Positions 22,959-34,579 are shown, numbered from the stretch's first letter. The stretch is 64,000 nt of DNA from Mitsuaria sp. PDC51 (GCF_900113225.1 NZ_FOZE01000001.1:1054001-1118000), one strand, 5' to 3'. Program-made: numbers and translations. Notes: generated from the sequence alone by a model not told the origin.

Positions 22959-24590
22959 TCACTTGATCGTCGTGAAGCGCGCCTCGGGCCGATCGTTGGA
23001 GCGGTGCAGCGTCTGCAGGTTGGCGCGCATGGCCCACGGCCGCACCTGGTGGTGCAGCGGGATGAAGAGGTATTGATCGCGGATCAGCACCAGGCCGTCG
23101 CGCAGCAGCGCATCGCGCTTGGCGGTGTCGCTTTCGCTCTTGGCGGCGTCGATCAGCTTGTCGAGCGCGGGATCGCTGACCTTGGAGAAGTTGAAGCTGC
23201 CATCCGCGCCGCCGCTGCGGGTGCGCGCCAGCGCCTGCATCGCGTAGAGCGCGTCGCGCGTGGACACGCCCCAGCCCAGCATGAACAGCGGCGCCTCGAA
23301 GCGCTGGAACAGCTGGCTGTGCTGCGACATCGGCTGCGCGGTCAGCCGCGCGGTGATGCCGATCTTGCTCCACATCGACACGACGGCCAGGCAGACCTTC
23401 TCGTCGTTGACGTAGCGGTTGTTGGGGCAGTTCAGCGGGACCTCGAAGCCGCTGGGGTAGCCGGCATCGGCGAGCAGCTTCTTCGCCTTGGCGATGTCGG
23501 GCGCGCGCGGCTTGTCCAGCGCCGCGTCGTAGCCGTGCACGCCGGGCGCGACCATCAGCGCCGCCGGCACCGACAGCCCGCGCATGATGCTGCGCTTGAT
23601 GGCCTCGCGGTCGATGGCCAGCGACAGCGCCTCGCGCACGCGCACGTCCTTGAAGGGGTTCTTGCCCTTGACCGACGCGCCGCGCAGTTCGTCGCTGCCC
23701 AGGTCCATCGCGAAGAAGATGGTGCGGGTCTCGGGACCGTCGATCGACTTGAGCTTGGCATCGGCCTTGAGCGCGCCCACGTCCTGCGTGGGCACGTCGG
23801 TCAGCAGGTCCACGTCGCCCGAGGTCAGCGCCGCGACGCGCGTCGGGTCCGACTTGATCGGGATGTAGCTGACCTCGGTGATGTTGCCCTTGTTCCTGTC
23901 CCACCAGCCCTTGTTGATGACCATCGAGACCTTCTGGTCGGGCTGCCACGAGGTGATCTCGTAGGGCCCGGTGCCGGCGGCGTGGCGGCTGGCGTAGTTC
24001 TCGTCCTTGGCCTTGTAATCGGCCATCTGCGTGGCCCGGTTCTTCTCGGACCAGGCCTTGCTCATGATCCGGAAGTCGACCAGGTTGCGCAGCAGGATGG
24101 GCTGCGGCGAGTCGAGGATCAGGTCGACGGTGAAGTCGTCGACCTTCTTGATTTCCTTGATGCCGGTGACGTAGATCTGCATCGTGCCCTGCGGCTGGCG
24201 GACGCGGTCGAAGCTGAAGACCACGTCGTCGGCGGTGAAGGGCGAGCCGTCGTGGAACTTCACGCCCTTGCGCAGCTCGAAGCGCACCTGCGTCGGGCTG
24301 ATCGTCGTCCACTTCGTGGCCAGGCAGGGCTCGATCTCCCACTGCTCGTTGTAGCGGGTCAGGCCCTCGTAGGCATGCTGCAGGATGGCGCTGGTGGTGG
24401 TGTGGTCCTGCGAATGCGGATCCAGCGTCAGCACGTCGTTCTGCGCCGCCCAGCGCAGCGGCACCGCGTGGGCGGACGAGGCGGCGAGGGTGGCGGCAAG
24501 GGTGACGGCGGTCGTCGCGCCGAGCGCGATCGCCAGGGACAGCGCCGCGTGGGCGCGAGGCAAGCGCGGAGCGCTCGGCAGTCGAGTCAT
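22959..24590 (-). CDS. ABC transporter substrate-binding protein, family 5, copy B
   Basis: A 543-aa paralog of copy A, in tandem and in the same direction, 177 bases upstream of it. The signal peptide spans about 1-42 (ending SSAHA, then VPLRWAAQNDVLTLDPHSQD). Shared motifs include YEGLTRYNEQ, LRKGVKFHDGSPFTADDVVFS, GTGPYEITSWQPDQKVSM and NRYVNDEKVCLAVVSMWSKIGI. The two copies differ most in the middle ligand-contact region and in the stretch after SMWSKIG. The arrangement suggests local duplication and possible ligand divergence. Confidence 0.92.
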   Translation of the reverse strand: MTRLPSAPRLPRAHAALSLAIALGATTAVTLAATLAASSAHAVPLRWAAQNDVLTLDPHSQDHTTTSAILQHAYEGLTRYNEQWEIEPCLATKWTTISPTQVRFELRKGVKFHDGSPFTADDVVFSFDRVRQPQGTMQIYVTGIKEIKKVDDFTVDLILDSPQPILLRNLVDFRIMSKAWSEKNRATQMADYKAKDENYASRHAAGTGPYEITSWQPDQKVSMVINKGWWDRNKGNITEVSYIPIKSDPTRVAALTSGDVDLLTDVPTQDVGALKADAKLKSIDGPETRTIFFAMDLGSDELRGASVKGKNPFKDVRVREALSLAIDREAIKRSIMRGLSVPAALMVAPGVHGYDAALDKPRAPDIAKAKKLLADAGYPSGFEVPLNCPNNRYVNDEKVCLAVVSMWSKIGITARLTAQPMSQHSQLFQRFEAPLFMLGWGVSTRDALYAMQALARTRSGGADGSFNFSKVSDPALDKLIDAAKSESDTAKRDALLRDGLVLIRDQYLFIPLHHQVRPWAMRANLQTLHRSNDRPEARFTTIK

Positions 24591-24661
24591 GGGGAACCTC
24601 CGATCGAGCCTGGACCAGGCGATGCGCGGACGATGCTATGCCCGGTGGGGCCGGGTGTTGC

Positions 24662-25033
24662 TTAGCGCTTCTCCGGAGGGGCCGCGTCGACAGGCGGATC
24701 GGTGTCGATCGCGGCGTCGCAGCCGATGCCGGCGGCGATCATGCGGCGCGCGTAGCGGCGGATCAGGCGGTTGACCAGGCCCTGCGGCGGCAATGTGCGC
24801 AGGCCCACATAGCGGCTCGGATGCACCAGCATGCCGCAGCGGTACTGGCGGTCGGCGTCGGACCACACCAGCGCGCGACAGGCGCCTTCGCGCTTGAGGC
24901 TCACCAGCATGCCGAGCGGGCAGGGCTCGGCCAGGCAGCACACCCCGCAGCCGTTGCAGGGCGCGCCGACGGCGGGCTTGGGCGGGGCCTCGGGCTGGAT
25001 CCAGATGACGCTGCCGGAGAGGGGGCGGACCAT
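24662..25033 (-). CDS. YkgJ-like cysteine-cluster (metal-binding) protein
   Basis: A small cytoplasmic protein of about 123 aa with the cluster CNGCGVCCLAEPCPLG near residues 26-41 and another conserved Cys in YRCGML. This is the pattern of the YkgJ/UPF0153 family, thought to chelate zinc or iron-sulfur; the function is not established. The ATG at 25033 fits homologs that begin shortly before the cluster, while an in-frame GTG at 25084 would add 17 residues. Neither has a clear ribosome site. It is transcribed in the same direction as the two binding proteins, 71 bases upstream of copy B. Confidence 0.75.
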   Translation of the reverse strand: MVRPLSGSVIWIQPEAPPKPAVGAPCNGCGVCCLAEPCPLGMLVSLKREGACRALVWSDADRQYRCGMLVHPSRYVGLRTLPPQGLVNRLIRRYARRMIAAGIGCDAAIDTDPPVDAAPPEKR

Positions 25034-25144
25034 GCGCCACTGTAGACGTGCCGCGTGCGTGAGGGCGGTCGTCGTGTCGCGCACTTCGGTGCGGTTGTCG
25101 GCCGGTACCGGCGTCTTTACGTAGACTCGCGTTTCCCCTATCGG

Positions 25145-25195
25145 GGAAGACCCCTCCCGGGAATCGATCCCGGGAAGACCTTACCGAGGAAGACC
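25145..25195 (+). promoter_or_regulatory. Leader of the LivK-like gene with GGAAGACC repeats and palindrome
   Basis: GGAAGACC occurs three times (25145-25152, 25173-25180, 25188-25195), the last overlapping the ribosome site before the ATG at 25197. Between the first two is a hairpin TCCCGGG-AATCGAT-CCCGGGA. The layout suggests post-transcriptional or operator control, but no known element is recognised. Confidence 0.35.
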
Positions 25196-25196
25196 C

Positions 25197-26324
25197 ATGA
25201 AGAAGATCTCGTTGAAGTGGCTGGTGCTGGCCGCCGGCCTGGTGGCGCTGGGCGCCCAGGCGCAGGAGCGCGTGCGCATCGGTTTCATGAGCCCGATCAC
25301 CGGCCCGCAGGCCGGCTACGGCACGGACAACCGCGACGGCGCCGCGTTGGCGATCAAGGAACTCAACGCCAAGGGCGTGAAGATCGGCGGCAAGCCGGTG
25401 ATCTTCGAACTCGATGTCAACGACGACGTCGCCGACCCGCGCCAGGGCGTGCAGGTGGCGCAGGCGCTGGTGGACAAGAAGGTCCGCTTCGTGCTCGGCC
25501 CGTACAACTCGGGCGTGACCATGCCGGCCTCGCGGGTGTTCTCCGACGGCGGCGTGATCGTGCTGACGGTGGCCTCCAACCCGCGCATCACGCAGCAGCC
25601 CAACCAGTCCAACCTGTTCCGCATCGGCGCGACCGACAACCAGCTCGGCGCCAAGATGGCCGTCTATGCGGCGCAGGACCTGAAGGTCAAGACCGTCGCG
25701 GTCATCGACGACCGCACCGCCTACGGCCAGGGCGTCGCCCAGGAGTTCACCGCCCAGGCCACCAAGCTGGGCCTGAAGGTGGTGGCCAAGGAATTCACCA
25801 ACGACAAGGCGACCGACTTCAGCAGCATCCTGACCGCCGTCAAGGCCGCCAAGCCGGACGCCGTGTTCTACGGCGGCTACTCCGCGCAGGGCGGCCCGAT
25901 GCTGCGCCAGATGCGCGGCCTGGGCATCACCGCGCCGCTGCTGGGCGGCGACGGCATCTGCTCGACGGAGACCGCGACGCTGTCGCAGATCACGACCGAG
26001 CTGAACGCCTACTGCACCCAGGGCGGCGCGCTGATCGACCGCAGCGACAAGGGCAAGAAGTTCCTCGAGAAGTACAAGGCCGAGTTCAAGCGCGATCCGC
26101 TGACCTATGCGGCGGCCTTCTACGACGGCGCCTACCTGCTGGCCGGCGCGATGGAAGCGACGCAGTCCACCGATCCGAAGAAGGTCGGCGAGCACCTGGC
26201 CAAGTCGAGCTACGCGGGCGTGGCCGGCGAGTACGCGTATGACGAGAAGCACGACCTGAAGTCGTCCGCCGTCACCGTGTTCACCTTCAAGGGCAAGGAC
26301 GTCGTGCCGCTCAAGAGCCTGTGA
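25197..26324 (+). CDS. Branched-chain amino acid-type ABC transporter substrate-binding protein
   Basis: A 375-aa periplasmic binding protein of the Leu/Ile/Val (LivK/LivJ) family. The signal peptide MKKISLKWLVLAAGLVALG ends in AQA near residue 23. Typical features are IGFMSPITGPQAGYGTDNRDGAALAI-like start motifs, a substrate-contact region around VLGPYNSGVTMPASRVFSDG, VAVIDDRTAYGQGVAQEF and FYGGYSAQGGPMLRQMR. No livHMGF permease or ATPase genes are next to it, so its transporter is unlinked. AGGAAG before the ATG sets the start. A CCCTCTCCCGC hairpin follows directly. Confidence 0.92.
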   Translation: MKKISLKWLVLAAGLVALGAQAQERVRIGFMSPITGPQAGYGTDNRDGAALAIKELNAKGVKIGGKPVIFELDVNDDVADPRQGVQVAQALVDKKVRFVLGPYNSGVTMPASRVFSDGGVIVLTVASNPRITQQPNQSNLFRIGATDNQLGAKMAVYAAQDLKVKTVAVIDDRTAYGQGVAQEFTAQATKLGLKVVAKEFTNDKATDFSSILTAVKAAKPDAVFYGGYSAQGGPMLRQMRGLGITAPLLGGDGICSTETATLSQITTELNAYCTQGGALIDRSDKGKKFLEKYKAEFKRDPLTYAAAFYDGAYLLAGAMEATQSTDPKKVGEHLAKSSYAGVAGEYAYDEKHDLKSSAVTVFTFKGKDVVPLKSL

Positions 26325-26333
26325 TCTCTGGCT

Positions 26334-26360
26334 CCCTCTCCCGCTTGCTGCGGGAGAGGG
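26334..26360 (+). repeat. CCCTCTCCCGC inverted repeat, terminator or dispersed palindrome
   Basis: A perfect 11-bp stem CCCTCTCCCGC/GCGGGAGAGGG with loop TTGCT sits 10 bases after the LivK-like gene and before the convergent oxygenase gene. I recall very similar CCCTCTCCCGC palindromes as dispersed intergenic repeats in many GC-rich proteobacteria. It may serve as a terminator for both genes, though it has no T run. Confidence 0.6.
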
Positions 26361-26384
26361 TAGGGGTGAGGATCAGCGTCCTTG

Positions 26385-27227
26385 TCAGGCCTTCACGCCT
26401 AGTTCCCGCAGCCGTTCCTCGAGGTACTCGTGGGCGGTGTAGCGGTCCGACAGGACGACGTCCTCACGCGGATGCAGGAACAGCGGCAGCGACACGCGGC
26501 TCTTCTTCGCGCCTTCGCCGGTCGGGTTGACCACGCGGTGCTGCGTCGACGGGTAGTAGCCCTGCGAGGCCTCCTGCAGCATGTCGCCGATGTTGATGAT
26601 CAGCATGCCGAAGTCGCCGGGCACGTCGACCCACTCGCCATCCTTGCCCTGCACCTGCAGCCCCGGCTCGTTGGCCGCCGGCAGGATGGTCAGCAGGTTG
26701 ATGTCGCCGTGCGCGGCCGCGCGCAGCGAGCCGGCCGGCTCGTTGCCCGTCAGCGGCGGATACCGCAGCACCCGCAGCAGCGTCAGCCGGCTGTCCTTGA
26801 TCATGTTGGACAGCGGCTCGCGATAGTTCTTCGCGATCTCGGCCGGCGTGTGCTTCTCCACCCACGACAGCAGCTCCGCCGCCAGGTCGTTGGCGATGCG
26901 GTAGTAGCGCATCGCATCGTCCTTCAGAGACGCCGGGATGCGCCCCCATGGATAGATGTGGAAGTACTCCTTGATGTCCTTTTGCGTGTGGCCCTTGGCG
27001 GTCTCCGAGATCTCGGTGGAGAAGTAGCCGTCCTGCGTCTCCTTGGAGAACGCCAGCTCATGCTTCTCGGTGCCATTGAAATAGGCCAGCCAGTCCGTGT
27101 AGATCTTCTCGACCAGGTCCTGGGGCAGGGGGTGATTCACCAGGACGCCGAAGCCTGTCTCGTGCAGGGAGCGGGTGAATTGCTCGGCCGCATCCGCGGC
27201 GCGGTAGTCGACGACTCGAACTTGCAT
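26385..27227 (-). CDS. Isopenicillin N synthase-like Fe(II) oxygenase
   Basis: A 280-aa non-heme iron dioxygenase of the isopenicillin N synthase/2-oxoglutarate superfamily. The facial triad is visible as His173 and Asp175 (AAAHGDINLL) and His230 (STQHRVVNP). Arg244 in SRVSLPLF is placed to bind the 2-oxoglutarate carboxylate. The N-terminal substrate lid region starts at HETGFGVLVNHPL. Bacterial members of this group oxidise varied small molecules, and nothing nearby identifies the substrate. A GGAG-type site precedes the ATG. It is divergent from sucA with a 344-base region between them. Confidence 0.88.
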   Translation of the reverse strand: MQVRVVDYRAADAAEQFTRSLHETGFGVLVNHPLPQDLVEKIYTDWLAYFNGTEKHELAFSKETQDGYFSTEISETAKGHTQKDIKEYFHIYPWGRIPASLKDDAMRYYRIANDLAAELLSWVEKHTPAEIAKNYREPLSNMIKDSRLTLLRVLRYPPLTGNEPAGSLRAAAHGDINLLTILPAANEPGLQVQGKDGEWVDVPGDFGMLIINIGDMLQEASQGYYPSTQHRVVNPTGEGAKKSRVSLPLFLHPREDVVLSDRYTAHEYLEERLRELGVKA

Positions 27228-27571
27228 GTGGGATCTCCTGTGGTCCCGGGCTGTCCGCCATTCAATGTCGGGGCGGTACGCCAGCGCGAAGTCTACTTCT
27301 ATGGGCTATTGCATCGCAAACGTTTGTATGGTTTGGGGTGCCGCTCGATTGATTCAAGTCATGGACAGCCCGCACAACAATTGGGCGAACCCGCAACAGC
27401 GGCGGTATCAGCGTGGTGCTACAGTCCTGCGCTTGTGACTTCAGGTCCTTCCCGTCCCCTTTTCTGGCAACAGCAAAGGCGGGTCGCAATCCGCCAACCG
27501 GTCAAGCCGTGTCGCGGAAGGTTTGTTAACCAGCCGATAGCTCCGGAAGCCGGGGCAGAGGTGAGCGAAAG
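27228..27571. other. Divergent intergenic region between the oxygenase gene and sucA
   Basis: No gene is visible. The left part is comparatively AT-rich and holds a perfect 10-bp palindrome CAAACGTTTG (27317-27326). On the minus strand a TTGCGA, 18-bp spacer, TAGACT pair could drive the oxygenase gene. On the plus strand GCTACAGT near 27420 is a weak -10 candidate for sucA. The sucA leader would then be about 145 bases. Confidence 0.4.
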
Positions 27572-30424
27572 ATGATGCAGCAATACAGCTCGAACTCCTA
27601 TCTGTTCGGGGGCAATGCTCCCTACGTCGAGGAGATGTACGAGCAGTACCTCGACAACCCGGGCGCCGTGCCCGACAACTGGCGCGCCTACTTCGACGCG
27701 CTGCAGCACGTCCCCGCGGTGGACGGCAGCGACAAGCGCGACGTGGCGCATGCGCCGGTGATCGAGTCCTTCGCGCAGCGCGCCAAGGCCAACGCCTTCA
27801 ACAACCAGGTGTCCTCCGCCGAGCTCGAAGTGGCCGGCAAGCAGGTGCACGTCCAGTCGCTGATCGCCGCGTATCGCACGCTGGGCTCGCGCTGGGCCGA
27901 CCTGGACCCGCTCAAGCGCACCGAGCGTCCCAAGATTCCCGAGCTGGATCCCGCGTCCTACGGCCTGACCGAGGCCGACATGGACCGCACCTTCAGCGCG
28001 ACCAACACCTACTTCACCAAGGCCGAGCGCATGACCCTGCGCGAGATCGTGCAGGCCTTGCGTGACACCTACTGCGGCTCCGTTGGCGCCGAGTTCATGC
28101 ACGTCACCGAGCCGACCGAGAAGCGCTGGTGGCAGGAACGCCTGGAGGCGATCCGCAGCAAGCCGACCTACACGGCCGAGAAGAAGCAGCAGATCCTGGA
28201 GCGCCTGACCGCCGCCGAAGGCCTGGAGCGCTACCTGCACACGAAGTACGTCGGCCAGAAGCGCTTCTCGCTGGAAGGCGGCGAGAGCTTCATCGCCTCG
28301 ATGGACGAGCTGGTCAAGTGCGCCGGCGTCAAGGGCGTGCAGGAGATCGTGATCGGCATGGCCCACCGCGGCCGCCTGAACGTGCTGGTCAACACCCTGG
28401 GCAAGATGCCCAAGGACCTGTTCGCCGAGTTCGACCACACCGCCCCCGAGGACCTCCCGTCCGGCGACGTGAAGTACCACCAGGGCTTCTCCAGCGACGT
28501 GACCACCCCCGGCGGCCCGGTCCACCTGAGCCTGGCCTTCAACCCGTCGCACCTGGAGATCGTGAACCCGGTCGTCGAGGGCTCGGTCAAGGCCCGCATG
28601 GACCGCCGCGGCGACAAGACCGGCGAGCAGGTGCTGCCCGTGCTGGTGCACGGCGACGCGGCCTTCGCCGGCCAGGGCGTCGTGATGGAGACGCTGGCGC
28701 TGGCCCAGACCCGCGGCTACTACACCGGCGGCACGGTCCACATCGTCATCAACAACCAGATCGGCTTCACCACCAGCGACCCGCGCGACACCCGCTCGAC
28801 GCTGTACTGCTCCGACGTCGTCAAGATGATCGAGGCCCCGGTGCTGCACGTGAATGGCGACGATCCGGAAGCGGTCGTGCTGTGCACGCAGCTGGCGCTG
28901 GAGTACCGCCAGCAGTTCAAGAAGGATGTGGTCGTCGACATCGTCTGCTTCCGCAAGCTGGGCCACAACGAGCAGGACACGCCGGCGCTGACCCAGCCGC
29001 TGATGTACAAGAAGATCGGCCAGCATCCCGGCACGCGCAAGCTGTACGGCGAGAAGCTGGTGGCCCAGGGCGTCCTGGCCGCCGACGGTCCGGACAGCAT
29101 GGTCAAGGCCTTCCGCGCCGCGATGGACGAAGGCCGTCACACCGTCGACCCGGTGCTGACCAACTTCAAGAGCAAGTACGCCACCGACTGGACCCCGTTC
29201 CTCGGCAAGAAGTGGACCGACAGCTGCGACACCGCGCTGCCGGTGGCCGAGTGGAAGCGCCTGTCCGAGAAGATCACCACGCTGCCGGCCGGCTTCAAGG
29301 CCCACACGCTGGTGGAGAAGGTCATCGCCGACCGCGCGGCCATGGGCCGCGGCGACATCAACGTCGACTGGGGCATGGGCGAGCACATGGCCTTTGCCTC
29401 GCTGGTGGCCTCGGGCTACCCGGTGCGCCTGTCCGGCGAGGACTGCGGCCGTGGCACCTTCACGCACCGCCACGCCGTGCTGCACGACCAGAACCGCGAG
29501 CGCTTCGACGAAGGCACCTACATCCCGCTGCAGAACGTCGCGGAAGGCCAGGCCCCGTTCGTCGTGATCGACTCGATCCTGTCGGAAGAGGCGGTGCTGG
29601 GCTTCGAGTACGGCTACGCCGCCGCCGATCCGCAGACGCTGACGATCTGGGAAGCCCAGTTCGGCGACTTCGTCAACGGCGCGCAGGTCGTCATCGACCA
29701 GTTCATCGCCTCCGGCGAAGTGAAGTGGGGCCGCGCCAACGGCCTGACGATGATGCTGCCGCACGGCTACGAAGGCCAGGGCCCCGAGCACAGCTCGGCC
29801 CGCCTGGAGCGCTTCATGCAGCTGGCCGCCGACAACAACATGCAGATCGTCCAGCCGACGAGCGCCTCGCAGATCTTCCATCTGCTGCGCCGCCAGATGC
29901 TGCGCATGTTCCGCAAGCCGCTGGTCATCCTGACGCCGAAGTCGCTGCTGCGCGCCAAGGACGCCACCTCGCCGGTGAGCGAGTTCACCAAGGGTGAGTT
30001 CCGCACCGTGATCGGCGAAGTGAACGCCGAGATCGACGCCAGCAAGGTCAAGCGCGTGATCGCCTGCTCGGGCAAGGTCGCCTACGACCTGATGAAGGCC
30101 CGCGGCGAGAAGAAGGACGTCGCGATCGTGCGCGTGGAGCAGCTGTATCCGTTCCCGCACAAGGCGTTCGCGGCCGAGCTCAAGAAGTACCCGAACCTGG
30201 CCGAGATCGTGTGGTGCCAGGACGAGCCGCAGAACCAGGGCGCCTGGTTCTTCGTCCAGCACTACATCCACGAGAACATGGCCGACGGCCAGAAGCTCGG
30301 TTACGCCGGTCGTCCCGCATCGGCCTCGCCGGCGGTCGGCTACGCCCACCTGCACCAGGAACAGCAGAAGGCGCTGCTGGAGCAGGCCTTCGGCAAGCTG
30401 AAGGGTTTCGTGCTGACCAAGTGA
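27572..30424 (+). CDS. sucA: 2-oxoglutarate dehydrogenase E1 component
   Basis: The thiamin diphosphate-dependent E1 of the 2-oxoglutarate dehydrogenase complex, which converts 2-oxoglutarate to succinyl-CoA in the TCA cycle. The 950-aa protein has the N-terminal E2-binding helix (SSNSYLFGGNAPYVEEMYEQYL), the substrate and cofactor motif MAHRGRLNVLVN, the ThDP/magnesium region (HGDAAFAGQGVV, INNQIGFTTS) and the transketolase-like pyrimidine domain (LSGEDCGRGTFTHRHAVL). Family length is about 930-950. GAGCGAAAG precedes tandem ATG codons; the first is used here. It heads an operon with sucB and lpdA. Confidence 0.97.
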   Translation: MMQQYSSNSYLFGGNAPYVEEMYEQYLDNPGAVPDNWRAYFDALQHVPAVDGSDKRDVAHAPVIESFAQRAKANAFNNQVSSAELEVAGKQVHVQSLIAAYRTLGSRWADLDPLKRTERPKIPELDPASYGLTEADMDRTFSATNTYFTKAERMTLREIVQALRDTYCGSVGAEFMHVTEPTEKRWWQERLEAIRSKPTYTAEKKQQILERLTAAEGLERYLHTKYVGQKRFSLEGGESFIASMDELVKCAGVKGVQEIVIGMAHRGRLNVLVNTLGKMPKDLFAEFDHTAPEDLPSGDVKYHQGFSSDVTTPGGPVHLSLAFNPSHLEIVNPVVEGSVKARMDRRGDKTGEQVLPVLVHGDAAFAGQGVVMETLALAQTRGYYTGGTVHIVINNQIGFTTSDPRDTRSTLYCSDVVKMIEAPVLHVNGDDPEAVVLCTQLALEYRQQFKKDVVVDIVCFRKLGHNEQDTPALTQPLMYKKIGQHPGTRKLYGEKLVAQGVLAADGPDSMVKAFRAAMDEGRHTVDPVLTNFKSKYATDWTPFLGKKWTDSCDTALPVAEWKRLSEKITTLPAGFKAHTLVEKVIADRAAMGRGDINVDWGMGEHMAFASLVASGYPVRLSGEDCGRGTFTHRHAVLHDQNRERFDEGTYIPLQNVAEGQAPFVVIDSILSEEAVLGFEYGYAAADPQTLTIWEAQFGDFVNGAQVVIDQFIASGEVKWGRANGLTMMLPHGYEGQGPEHSSARLERFMQLAADNNMQIVQPTSASQIFHLLRRQMLRMFRKPLVILTPKSLLRAKDATSPVSEFTKGEFRTVIGEVNAEIDASKVKRVIACSGKVAYDLMKARGEKKDVAIVRVEQLYPFPHKAFAAELKKYPNLAEIVWCQDEPQNQGAWFFVQHYIHENMADGQKLGYAGRPASASPAVGYAHLHQEQQKALLEQAFGKLKGFVLTK

Positions 30425-30454
30425 GTCATTGCGGACGCCAAGCGCCGCAATGAC
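30425..30454 (+). other. Intercistronic hairpin directly after sucA
   Basis: A perfect 10-bp stem GTCATTGCGG/CCGCAATGAC begins on the base after the sucA stop codon and extends further inward (CGC/GCG). There is no T run, so it is more likely an mRNA processing or stability element between sucA and sucB than a terminator. Confidence 0.6.
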
Positions 30455-30542
30455 ACCGGCGCCGTGCGCCGCCTTCGGGGGCGGCCCGGCGACCGGCAGG
30501 CGCAAGGCTCCGGTTTACTGAAAAACCGAGAGAACAAACATC

Positions 30543-31805
<1,263 letters not shown>

Positions 31806-31823
31806 TCCGAGGACGACCACGAC

Positions 31824-33251
<1,428 letters not shown>

Positions 33252-33285
33252 GCCCAGGCTCGAAGCGCCACGGACGCGCAGGAGA

Positions 33286-33311
33286 GGGGCGGCGCGAGTC
33301 GCCCCTTTTTT
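33286..33311 (+). terminator. Rho-independent terminator of sucA-sucB-lpdA
   Basis: A GGGGCG/CGCCCC stem with an 8-nt loop and six T, 35 bases after the lpdA stop. Confidence 0.85.
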
Positions 33312-33386
33312 CTTGCGCTGACCTGCGCGGGCCCGCCGCCCGAATGCCCGATCGCGATCCCGATCCCGTGACCTGAACTCCGCCGC

Positions 33387-34487
33387 ATGACCACCGTCAC
33401 CGAGCTCTACCACCAGACCCTGGCCGAACGCGGCTACACCGCCGACCCGGCCCAGCTGCGCGCCGTGGCCGCGCTGCAGCGCTGCCAGGACGAATGGGCC
33501 GCCTACAAGGCGCGGCGCTCCAACGCGGTGACCAAGCTGCTGGTGCGCCCGCCGCTGCCGCGCGGGGTCTACATGTTCGGTGGCGTCGGCCGCGGCAAGA
33601 GCTTCCTGATGGACTGCTTCTTCCAGGCGGTGCCGCTGACGCGCAAGACGCGGCTGCACTTCCACGAGTTCATGCGCGAGGTCCACCGCGAGCTGCAGGA
33701 ACTCAAGGGCATCCAGGATCCGCTGGACGAGCTGGGCAAGCGCATCGCGCGGCGCTTCCGGCTGATCTGCTTCGACGAGTTCCATGTCGCCGACGTCACC
33801 GACGCGATGATCCTGTACCGCCTGCTGGATGCGCTGTTCAAGAACCGCGTGTCCATCGTGACGACGTCCAACTTCCATCCCGACGGCCTTTATCCCAACG
33901 GCCTGCATCGCGACCGCATCCTGCCGGCGATCGAGTTGCTCAAAGCCAACCTGGAAGTCATCAACGTCGACAACGGCACCGACTACCGGCAGCGCTCGCT
34001 GGAGCATGTCGAGCTCTATCACACGCCGCTGAACGCGGACACCGAAGGCGCGCTGACGGCCGCCTTCGAGTCGCTGGCCGAGGCGCGCGACGAGGATCCC
34101 GTGCTGCACATCGAGCACCGCGAGATCCGCTCCCGGCGTCGCGCCGGCGGCGTGGTGTGGTTCGACTTCGGCGAGCTCTGCGGCGGCCCCCGCTCGCAGA
34201 ACGACTACCTGGAGCTGGCGACGCAGTTCCACACGCTGATCCTGTCCAACGTGCCGGCCATGCCGCCGCGGCTGGCCAGCGAGGCGCGCCGCTTCACGCT
34301 GCTGGTGGACGTCCTGTACGACCGCCGCGTGAAGCTGATCATCTCGGCGGCGGTGCCGGCCGAGCAGCTCTACACCGAAGGCCCGCTCGCGCACGAGTTC
34401 CCGCGCACCGTGTCGCGGCTGCAGGAGATGCAGTCCAAGGAGTACCTCGAACTCGAGCGGCGCGAGGTCGACACGCGCCTGACCTGA
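33387..34487 (+). CDS. zapE: Cell division protein ZapE (AFG1-like ATPase)
   Basis: A 366-aa P-loop ATPase of the AFG1/ZapE family. Walker A is GGVGRGKS (65-72) and Walker B is RLICFDEF (125-132), followed by HVADVTDAMIL. SIVTTSNFHPDGLYPNGLHRDR is a strong family signature. In E. coli ZapE associates with the division ring and affects FtsZ assembly; mitochondrial relatives act in protein quality control. Location just after the OGDH operon is common in betaproteobacteria. It has its own start region after the lpdA terminator. Confidence 0.93.
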   Translation: MTTVTELYHQTLAERGYTADPAQLRAVAALQRCQDEWAAYKARRSNAVTKLLVRPPLPRGVYMFGGVGRGKSFLMDCFFQAVPLTRKTRLHFHEFMREVHRELQELKGIQDPLDELGKRIARRFRLICFDEFHVADVTDAMILYRLLDALFKNRVSIVTTSNFHPDGLYPNGLHRDRILPAIELLKANLEVINVDNGTDYRQRSLEHVELYHTPLNADTEGALTAAFESLAEARDEDPVLHIEHREIRSRRRAGGVVWFDFGELCGGPRSQNDYLELATQFHTLILSNVPAMPPRLASEARRFTLLVDVLYDRRVKLIISAAVPAEQLYTEGPLAHEFPRTVSRLQEMQSKEYLELERREVDTRLT

Positions 34488-34579
34488 GCGCGCGTCCGCG
34501 GGCTGCCGTCGCCTCGCCGACCGGGGATGTAGGGAAGTCACGGGCGGCGGCTTCGCCGGCGGGGGCGCCAGCGGATGCG

